Virus record (IMG/VR): IMGVR_UViG_3300033143_007280
Location: 1 to 54,337 of that record
Source of the DNA: a virus
Length of the DNA: 54,337 nucleotides
Reading direction: 5' to 3' (one strand)
Shown: in pieces, positions 48,974-54,337 of the stretch
Position numbering within the stretch: position 1 is the first letter of the stretch
Layout of the letters: every line of letters starts with the position of its first letter
Notes under the pieces: generated by a model
Told to the model about the DNA's origin: nothing
Databases searched by the model: none
The model's input: the letters and a program-made list of their open reading frames with translations, nothing else
Made by a program: the position numbers and the translations under genes

Positions 48974-49359
48974 TGATCAATTTAGATGAAACATATTTTA
49001 AAACAAATAAAAAATATTTCAAAATTGTATTAGTTATAATAGGAATTATCGTATTATTATTTATTGGATGGCTTATAAGAGGAAATTTTACTTTATATGA
49101 TGATAAAAATATTACTAACGATGATTATGTCAATGCGAATCTAAATAGACTTGATATAAAAATTAATAATATTTTAGAAAAACAAAAATGTGATATCGAA
49201 TATATAGCAAATACAGTTAAGTATATTAATAACGAATTGCAATTCGCTTATGAAAATTTAGAAAAGATTAAAAATTATAAGGAAATTTTACATGAAACAA
49301 GTAATAATATTGATTATATCAATAGTGTTATTAATGATTTCAGACCTTCTGTACCCTGA
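48973..49359 (+). CDS. Inner-membrane spanin-like (Rz-type) protein, 128 aa
   Basis: A short charged N-terminus is followed by one membrane segment (about 17-37, IVLVIIGIIVLLFIGWLI) and then a polar helical domain ending in Pro-containing FRPSVP. That is the layout of an i-spanin. Its 3' end overlaps the next gene by 68 bases in another frame, as Rz1 overlaps Rz. AAAGGAACGTTA precedes the ATG. No direct sequence match was recognised. Confidence 0.6.
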   Translation: MINLDETYFKTNKKYFKIVLVIIGIIVLLFIGWLIRGNFTLYDDKNITNDDYVNANLNRLDIKINNILEKQKCDIEYIANTVKYINNELQFAYENLEKIKNYKEILHETSNNIDYINSVINDFRPSVP

Positions 49360-49822
49360 AGTTGATTTAGAAAATCACGAAGAATTAAAACAATGTTATA
49401 CACTGTTATATAATGAATACATTGATTTAGCACAGAAATATGATAATTTAAATGGTACATATTCTATTTTATTAAATGATTTTGAATTACTTAATAGTAA
49501 ACATGAATTAATGGCTACAGAATTCAGTAAAAGTATCTTATTGCTAGAAGAAAAAGTTAATACAATAGATGACTTAGTTAATGAAATAGAAACAATGATT
49601 GTTTTAATTGAAGTTTTAAGTCGCAAGAAGAATCCACTTTTGAACTTTGATATATTTACACATATAGGGTTCAATCAATATTACTTTGGATCAGCAGGAT
49701 TGAGCTGGATGCCTATACAATATAAAAGGTTAAAAGTTGGTGTCTTTGGAAATTTAGGATATGCGTTATTTAATTCTGTAATATATTCTTTTGGTATTAA
49801 AGTAAATTTATCACTTTTTTAA
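49292..49822 (+). CDS. Exported coiled-coil protein with C-terminal beta strands
   Basis: 176 residues. A signal-like N-terminus (VIILIISIVLLMI, residues 4-16) without lipobox Cys; residues 25-110 coiled coil (LYNEYIDLAQKYDNLNGTYS...LLEEKVNTIDDLVNEIETM). The last 60 residues form about four amphipathic strands (LNFDIFTHIGFNQ, YYFGSAGLSWMPI, LKVGVFGNLGYAL, IYSFGIKVNLSLF) and end in Phe, as many outer-membrane beta proteins do. It starts inside the i-spanin-like gene after AAGGAAATTTTAC. It may be the outer-membrane spanin partner, anchored by a trimeric barrel instead of lipid. That is inference. Confidence 0.6.
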   Translation: MKQVIILIISIVLLMISDLLYPEVDLENHEELKQCYTLLYNEYIDLAQKYDNLNGTYSILLNDFELLNSKHELMATEFSKSILLLEEKVNTIDDLVNEIETMIVLIEVLSRKKNPLLNFDIFTHIGFNQYYFGSAGLSWMPIQYKRLKVGVFGNLGYALFNSVIYSFGIKVNLSLF

Positions 49823-49830
49823 AACACGCA

Positions 49831-49859
49831 TGTTAAAAAGTCAACTTTGATGTTATATT
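49831..49859 (+). promoter_or_regulatory. Phage-type promoter after the lysis module
   Basis: TGTTAA at 49831-49836, a 17-base spacer ending in TGT and TATATT at 49854-49859. The predicted start is near 49866, giving an 86-base leader before the gene at 49952. It separates lysis from replication genes. Confidence 0.6.
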
Positions 49860-49951
49860 CAATAGCCGTCCAAGAAAAAATCTTATCAATATATAATATT
49901 ACGTTTCACTACGTCTTTAAATGAAAAGAAATTGAGAAACTAAGGTATAAA

Positions 49952-50284
49952 ATGAATCTAAATTTTTATCTTAAAACAATAGATTGTATCAAATCAAAAA
50001 GAATTACAAAGAATAGTTGGCAGATTCTTAAACTTTCTTTAGATACAGATGCAATCTCTTTAAAGATTTTTAAAAATCATGCACGGACTTTTGAGATTAA
50101 GAAACTAAATGTAGATAATATTTCTAATATAGAGAAATTAAAATTAATCTATAAAATAAATGAATTGAAAGAATTTCATCTTAGTATAAGCCACATGAAA
50201 TCATTCAAATATGATATTGATATCAATGTTGATAAATCTATTGTAGAATATTTAGATTATGCAATAGATATATTGGAGAAGTAA
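49952..50284 (+). CDS. Protein of unknown function opening the replication module, 110 aa
   Basis: Not recognised. Alternating strands and helices, Lys/Ile/Asn-rich, with no Cys pairs or membrane segment. The ATG follows ACTAAGGTATAAA. First gene behind the promoter at 49831-49859, so probably expressed early. One microprotein gene follows at once. Confidence 0.65.
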   Translation: MNLNFYLKTIDCIKSKRITKNSWQILKLSLDTDAISLKIFKNHARTFEIKKLNVDNISNIEKLKLIYKINELKEFHLSISHMKSFKYDIDINVDKSIVEYLDYAIDILEK

Positions 50285-50383
50285 ATGAATGGTAATGGAA
50301 TTAAAAATAAATGTGTTAAAATACTTATAATATTGTTAATTATTATTTGGTCAGTATTTTATACGACAGTAATTTTGATTTGA
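50285..50383 (+). CDS. Single-membrane-span microprotein, 32 aa
   Basis: The ATG follows the previous stop directly, behind TTGGAGAAGTAA. A basic start (NGIKNKCVK) is followed by one hydrophobic segment of about 20 residues (ILIILLIIIWSVFYTTVILI). Many phages carry such microproteins acting on host membrane processes; the target is unknown. Confidence 0.55.
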   Translation: MNGNGIKNKCVKILIILLIIIWSVFYTTVILI

Positions 50384-50404
50384 TGCAAAACAAGGTTTAG
50401 ACGA

Positions 50405-50614
50405 ATGATTTCAGAAGAAAGCTCAAGTGAAAGAAGAGTTAGATATCAAAGAGCTAAAATGGTAGATAAACAGCTTATAAATTGGTTTTTTAATGAACAA
50501 GATATAGTTCAAGATTCATTTGATTTTTTAAGTTATAAACTAAACGAAACATTTGATGAATGGTGGGATCGTATTAATAATGAAATTCAGAAAATAGTAG
50601 ATAATGAGTTTTAA
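50405..50614 (+). CDS. Small protein sharing a motif with the tape measure C-terminus, 69 aa
   Basis: Residues 9-28 read ERRVRYQRAK-MVDKQLINWF; the tape measure ends in the near-equal ERRTRIQRSK-IVDKQFQNWY (13 of 20 identical). The remaining 40 residues are an acidic helix (VQDSFDFLSYKLNETFDEWW). CAAGGTTTAGACGA precedes the ATG, a loose ribosome site. It may bind the same partner as the tape measure tail. It lies among replication-side genes, far from the tail operon. Function unknown. Confidence 0.7.
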   Translation: MISEESSSERRVRYQRAKMVDKQLINWFFNEQDIVQDSFDFLSYKLNETFDEWWDRINNEIQKIVDNEF

Positions 50615-50824
50615 ATGACAAAAGAAAATGAATTTAATTATCCTTGTCCTATTTGTGGATATAAGGAATTGACAGAGAAACCAATAACAAGACCTTATAT
50701 GTATCACAAAGAAATAGTAGAAAATATATTTAACTGTTATGTATGTGTCAATTGTGCTGCAATGTTTGATAAAGAAATTATAGATAATATGAAGGCAAAA
50801 TTAGATGACAAAAAAAGATCTTGA
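50615..50824 (+). CDS. Small zinc-ribbon protein, 69 aa
   Basis: CPIC (C11, C14) and CYVC-VNC (C41, C44, C47) give a four-cysteine ribbon with a spare Cys. A Lys/Asp-rich helix follows. It starts directly at the preceding stop and overlaps the helicase-loader gene by 20 bases. It may assist the replication proteins next to it, but nothing shows this directly. Confidence 0.7.
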   Translation: MTKENEFNYPCPICGYKELTEKPITRPYMYHKEIVENIFNCYVCVNCAAMFDKEIIDNMKAKLDDKKRS

Positions 50825-51578
50825 TTATTTAAAGTTTTTAAAGACAAAAATAGTAGATAATCATAAACAATGTAAAGGATTAGGATTTTATAAGAAAGAT
50901 GATTGTGATTGTATGCAGGCGTTTAGATGGTTAAAAGAATTATATAAAAGTAAGATACCTAAAGAATTTTGGCATGTAAATTATGATTTAGTTTTAAAAG
51001 ATGAAATAAAGAAATATTTTAGTAATTTTGAAGAGAATTACATAAATGGCAGAGGATTTTTTATTTATGGTGATTATTCGGTAGGTAAAACAACTACATT
51101 GTGTGAAATAGGCAAAAGATTTATGACGAGAGGTAAAAAGGTAGTTTATTTTTTATTGAGTAATTATGTAAATGCATTATACAATGAAATGTCTAATGAA
51201 CCAGATGATAGTACTGCTATGTATTTATATATGATAAAAAATGCAGACGTATTATTAGTAGATGAATTTGATAAAGTTTATATTAAAAAAGGTAGTGATT
51301 TTGTTTTAAGAGAAGTTGAAACATTTTTAAGAAATAAATTTATGAATAATTGTCCTATATTTGTATGTTCTAATAGTGATATGCAAACAGGTGAAGATAT
51401 ATTTGGTGATTTTTCAATTGTATCTATTATGAATAGAAATTTGAAAGAGATTGATCATGGTGATGAATCATTATCTCATAAGAATGAAGAAGTTCAAATA
51501 GATGATTATATGAAAAGTAATCATATAATAAAATATGCTTCAATATATCATAAATATTATCAAACATTATATGAGTAA
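50805..51578 (+). CDS. DnaC-like helicase loader, AAA+ ATPase
   Basis: 257 residues. Walker A GDYSVGKT (89-96), Walker B VLLVDEF (149-155) and a sensor-1-like C-S-N (188-190) mark a DnaC/DnaA-type AAA+ domain. Three Cys near 23-36 (C23, C34, C36) could help form a small metal site, as in several phage loaders. It would load the DnaB-like helicase encoded at 52050 onto origin DNA. It overlaps the zinc-ribbon gene. Confidence 0.85.
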   Translation: MTKKDLDYLKFLKTKIVDNHKQCKGLGFYKKDDCDCMQAFRWLKELYKSKIPKEFWHVNYDLVLKDEIKKYFSNFEENYINGRGFFIYGDYSVGKTTTLCEIGKRFMTRGKKVVYFLLSNYVNALYNEMSNEPDDSTAMYLYMIKNADVLLVDEFDKVYIKKGSDFVLREVETFLRNKFMNNCPIFVCSNSDMQTGEDIFGDFSIVSIMNRNLKEIDHGDESLSHKNEEVQIDDYMKSNHIIKYASIYHKYYQTLYE

Positions 51579-51589
51579 AGGATAAAATA

Positions 51590-51799
51590 ATGAAAATTAA
51601 ATGTTTTGAATGCAATAAAGAATTTGATTTAAAAGAAGCAGATGAAATTTTTGACTATGATATAATTTTTCGTGAATATAAAACAAAAAATCCTTATGGT
51701 TGGTTTGATTGTTGTTGTATACATTGTGGTGTAGTATTAAATATTAATTATGAAATTTCTATAAAAACTATACAAAAATCTGATTATCAAAGTATATAG
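51590..51799 (+). CDS. Small zinc-ribbon protein, 69 aa
   Basis: C5-FE-C8 and a CCC-IH-C cluster (41-46) fit a ribbon with extra Cys. The ATG follows AAAGGATAAAATA. Between helicase loader and helicase genes, so an accessory role in replication is possible. Not recognised further. Confidence 0.7.
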   Translation: MKIKCFECNKEFDLKEADEIFDYDIIFREYKTKNPYGWFDCCCIHCGVVLNINYEISIKTIQKSDYQSI

Positions 51800-51819
51800 T
51801 TTGTTATAAGGAGAAATCA

Positions 51820-52050
51820 ATGGCTAAATTTAAAAAAAGAGATGTAAAAATTTACGATGCTTTTAAAATAATAAAACAACCTACAACTATTTGCACTATG
51901 CAAGATGGTACATATTCAATTAAAGAACTAGGTGATTGGATTGTTATTCATAGTGATGGTTTTATAGAATTTTGTAGTGATTCATATTTTAAAGAAAAAT
52001 TTTATCCTGGCGATGAAGAATCTAAAAAATATTATGAAAGAAATTTTTAA
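51820..52050 (+). CDS. Small phage protein with GDWIV motif, 76 aa
   Basis: The stretch YSIKELGDWIVIHSDGFIEFCSDSYFKEKF matches a small phage family with [PL]-G-D-W-I-[IV] ... G ... C ... F ... Y, of unknown role. The ribosome site is TAAGGAGAAATCA. TAATG overlap with the helicase gene, suggesting coupled translation. Confidence 0.65.
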   Translation: MAKFKKRDVKIYDAFKIIKQPTTICTMQDGTYSIKELGDWIVIHSDGFIEFCSDSYFKEKFYPGDEESKKYYERNF

Positions 52051-53426
52051 TGAATATAGAAGAAAAAGCCGAAGAATCACATTTTAGAAATATATCTGCT
52101 GAAAAAATAATAATCGCTTATGTTTTGAGAAAAAATAATATTTTCAAGAAACATTTAAAGAAGAATTATTTTACAATATCACCTTTTAGATCATTTCTCT
52201 CTTTAGTACAAAAGAAAAATATTCATTATGATAAAGAATCATTTACTATTTTAGTTAAGAATAAAGTAGGAAATAAATTTAAAAATTATTCTAAGTTTGT
52301 TGAAAAAGTTTATAATGTAGATTTAGAAAAACATGATGATAATTCAATAAATGAATTACTTAATGTTCTTAAAAAATTATGTGAATCAAGAGAAATTTTT
52401 AATAAAGTTAAATTAGTAATAAATTCAGTAGACGAAGATGGATCTTTTGATAATGATAATGCAAAAAAAATATTAAGTGAAGCATCAAGAATTGATATAT
52501 CAGAATCTAGAGACAATTCAAGGGGTGAGTTTTTAAAAGACTATAAAGAAAGAGTTGCAGTTGTAAAAGAAAGAAAAGAAAAATATGAATCCGGTGAAGG
52601 TTGTATTGGAATACCATCTGGAATTACTAAATTGGACAATATTACAGGTGGATTTATGGCAGATGAATTAATTTTAATTGGAGGTGAGACAAATATAGGA
52701 AAAAGTATTTTTGTTGAAAATTTAGCAGCAAATGCTTATCTTGCTGGTAAAAATGTAATTCTATTTTCATTAGAAATGAGAAAACATCAAGTTCAATTTA
52801 GAATTGAATCAAGATTAACAGGTATACAATATACAAAGTTTAGACTAGGGGATTTTATACAAAATGATTTTGATAAATGGAAAAAGTCAATTAAATTATT
52901 AAAAGAGACTCAAAAGAATTGGTTAGAAATTGTTCATTTAACAAATGATTGTACCGTAGATAATATTGAAAATTTAATTTATGAAATACAAGATGAATAT
53001 AACGAAGAAGCAGACGAAATAATTGTTGACTATTTAAATTTAATGTATGCAGGTGACGATAATAAAGCATCGTCAAGAGATGCATTGGCTCAAGCTGATA
53101 TATCATGGGGATTAAGAAAGTTATCTGGTAATTTAAATGGGAAAGGTATACCTGTAATAACGCCTTGTCAATTGACCGATGAATCAAAAAAGGTTGAGTT
53201 TTTAGATACACAACATATAAAATATTCAAGAGGGACAGTTGAAAATTCTTCTATTGTTTATGGACTAAAACAAACAAAAGATAATAAACTAGAAGGAACA
53301 ATGCAATTACAATTGATTAAAACAAGAGATGGAGAAAGATTTAAACCAATTTTACTTAGGCCACAATTTGATATTATGTTAATTAACGATGAAATAGTTC
53401 AGATAGAAAGTTTAGATGATTTATAA
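52050..53426 (+). CDS. Replicative DNA helicase, DnaB family
   Basis: 458 residues. A helical N-terminal domain (1-150) is followed by a linker helix and the RecA-like core: GIPSGITKLDNITGGF, Walker A GGETNIGKS (211-219), FSLEM (239-243), Walker B IIVDYLNLM (324-332), and a later ITPCQL (sensor H3-like) and TRD segment. It unwinds DNA at the replication fork. Nothing essential seems missing. Partner of the loader at 50805. Confidence 0.9.
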   Translation: MNIEEKAEESHFRNISAEKIIIAYVLRKNNIFKKHLKKNYFTISPFRSFLSLVQKKNIHYDKESFTILVKNKVGNKFKNYSKFVEKVYNVDLEKHDDNSINELLNVLKKLCESREIFNKVKLVINSVDEDGSFDNDNAKKILSEASRIDISESRDNSRGEFLKDYKERVAVVKERKEKYESGEGCIGIPSGITKLDNITGGFMADELILIGGETNIGKSIFVENLAANAYLAGKNVILFSLEMRKHQVQFRIESRLTGIQYTKFRLGDFIQNDFDKWKKSIKLLKETQKNWLEIVHLTNDCTVDNIENLIYEIQDEYNEEADEIIVDYLNLMYAGDDNKASSRDALAQADISWGLRKLSGNLNGKGIPVITPCQLTDESKKVEFLDTQHIKYSRGTVENSSIVYGLKQTKDNKLEGTMQLQLIKTRDGERFKPILLRPQFDIMLINDEIVQIESLDDL

Positions 53427-53433
53427 TTTTTAA

Positions 53434-53462
53434 TGTTAAAATATTAATTAAGTTGTTATTAT
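53434..53462 (+). promoter_or_regulatory. Phage-type promoter before the exonuclease
   Basis: TGTTAA at 53434-53439, a 17-base spacer ending in TGT and TATTAT at 53457-53462. The predicted start, about 53468, falls just inside the first ATG (53466) of the next gene, raising doubt about that start. Confidence 0.5.
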
Positions 53463-53465
53463 TTT

Positions 53466-54337
53466 ATGAAAAGAAAAAAGTCTTTAACAAAAAGATGTAT
53501 TAGCTTAATTAATATAATTAGAAAGTGTGAAGATTTTGATTCAAAATATTTTATTGCAATTGTTAAACATTATAAGTATCCTTCAATTGCAATACATAAT
53601 AAAATTACACATGAGATTATTTATTTAGCTCATACAAGTTGTCAAAGTGTTAAATCAATTAGAAAAGAAATATGCAGGAAATTTAATATGAATATAGAAC
53701 AATTAAAAACATATAAGGCTATAATATTTGATGGTAATAATTTAGTCTTCAGATATAAAAGACCACCGTTTAATCAATGGAAAACAACAAAAGGTGAAAA
53801 AACTGGTATTATACATGGAGCTTTAAATACTATATTATCACAAGCAATGAAAAACAATGTTGATCATTTAATTGTTTGTTGGGATTCTAGATTCAATTTC
53901 AGAAGGGAAATTGATAAGAATTACAAATCTAACAGAGATGGATCAAAATATACTGATGAGGATCAATTGTCTATTCAAATTGAAACTCTTCATCAGTATT
54001 TTAATTATTTTGGAATTACTTCAATAGCATTAGATGGGTATGAATCAGATGATTTATGTTATAGTGCTGCAAAGAAATTGTCTAAGAGATTAAGTAACGA
54101 TGAATTAATTTTAGTTATTAGCAACGATGATGATTTTGATCAAATTGTAAATAAACAAATACATGTTATGCATCCGAAAGGGAATAATAATAATGTATTT
54201 TTAAGAAAGCCACATGATTATAGTTGGTTAATTTATAATTCTTTGATGGGTCAAAAAGGAGATGTAATAGAAAAAGTTAACGGGTTTGATAAAAAAATAT
54301 CTATGAATTATGCAAAAGAATATAAAAATGTAAAAGA
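53466..54337 (+). CDS. 5'-3' exonuclease (FEN/PIN type), 3' end cut by window
   Basis: Open to the window end (290 codons seen). Residues from about 82 on carry the phage 5'-nuclease pattern: IIFDGNNLVFRY (first metal Asp), a WDSRFNFRRE segment, KNYKSNRDG, GYESDDLCYSAAKK and VISNDDDFDQIV. Such enzymes remove primers and flaps. Residues 1-74 form an extra basic helical part. ATG 53466 lacks a ribosome site and lies on the promoter; ATG 53688 follows AGGAA (53676-53680) with good spacing. Both starts are possible, and 53688 gives the standard enzyme. Confidence 0.8.
   Translation, partial: MKRKKSLTKRCISLINIIRKCEDFDSKYFIAIVKHYKYPSIAIHNKITHEIIYLAHTSCQSVKSIRKEICRKFNMNIEQLKTYKAIIFDGNNLVFRYKRPPFNQWKTTKGEKTGIIHGALNTILSQAMKNNVDHLIVCWDSRFNFRREIDKNYKSNRDGSKYTDEDQLSIQIETLHQYFNYFGITSIALDGYESDDLCYSAAKKLSKRLSNDELILVISNDDDFDQIVNKQIHVMHPKGNNNNVFLRKPHDYSWLIYNSLMGQKGDVIEKVNGFDKKISMNYAKEYKNVK

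Noticed and set aside
1-54337. Alternative genetic code (TGA or TAG read as an amino acid)
   Set aside because: TGA ends several genes at sites confirmed by overlapping starts, and conserved Trp positions use TGG. TAG is rare but appears as a stop, for example at 7987-7989.
1-54337. Lysogeny module (integrase, repressor, attachment site)
   Set aside because: No such gene or tRNA-like attachment site was seen; the window is not the whole genome, so absence here is not proof.

Overview
The window is a contiguous piece of the genome of a tailed double-stranded DNA phage with a contractile tail (myovirus morphology). It is strongly AT-rich and uses the standard bacterial code: TGA is a working stop. 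All recognised genes lie on the + strand and are tightly packed, with many ATGA or TAATG start/stop overlaps and good AAGGAG-type ribosome sites. I see no integrase, repressor, attachment site, tRNA or CRISPR array. The host cannot be named. A low-GC host is likely, and probably one with an outer membrane: there is an overlapping spanin-like gene pair whose second member looks outer-membrane targeted, and a lipoprotein-like nuclease.

Layout. Positions 1-596 hold no gene: 241 bases contain only A and T, then come a C-rich patch, three copies of a 32-bp repeat, a short dyad and a promoter. Positions 597-6942 are an early/accessory region of about 22 small genes. At least eight encode Cys4-type zinc-ribbon or other Cys-rich proteins, one is Lar-like, and one is a lipoprotein-like HNH nuclease. 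This region is interrupted by a hairpin/promoter cluster (2053-2365) and by a possible small RNA unit (5190-5275). Positions 7022-12073 are the packaging module: small terminase candidate, two tandem Ig-like (Big_5) proteins, large terminase and portal. Positions 12081-16790 are an insertion of fibre-like and beta-rich virion proteins plus a permuted papain-like hydrolase. Positions 16851-23508 are head genes: an XkdF-like protease with a nested scaffold start, the major capsid protein, and connector and completion proteins. Positions 23538-47320 are the tail: sheath, gp19-type tube, a chaperone with a -1 frameshift extension, tape measure, CIS-type hub adaptor, LysM protein, hub, spike, two large unknown proteins, gp25, gpJ, gpI and fibre. 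Positions 47335-49822 are lysis genes, and 49831-54337 start the replication module (DnaC-like loader, DnaB-like helicase, 5' exonuclease cut by the window end).

How the parts work together. The head and tail order follows the PBSX (xkd) plan, while the tube, hub adaptor and spike look like T4 or contractile-injection-system versions. A phage-specific promoter pattern, TGTTAA-N14-TGTTA followed by an AT-rich hexamer, recurs with exact 20-bp spacing at the starts of the early operons, the post-lysis operon and the exonuclease gene, which suggests it organises early transcription. The observations most worth testing are this promoter family, the promoter/hairpin cluster, a 20-residue motif shared by the tape-measure C-terminus and a free 69-residue protein, the secreted-type HNH nuclease, and a possible beta-strand-anchored outer-membrane spanin partner.
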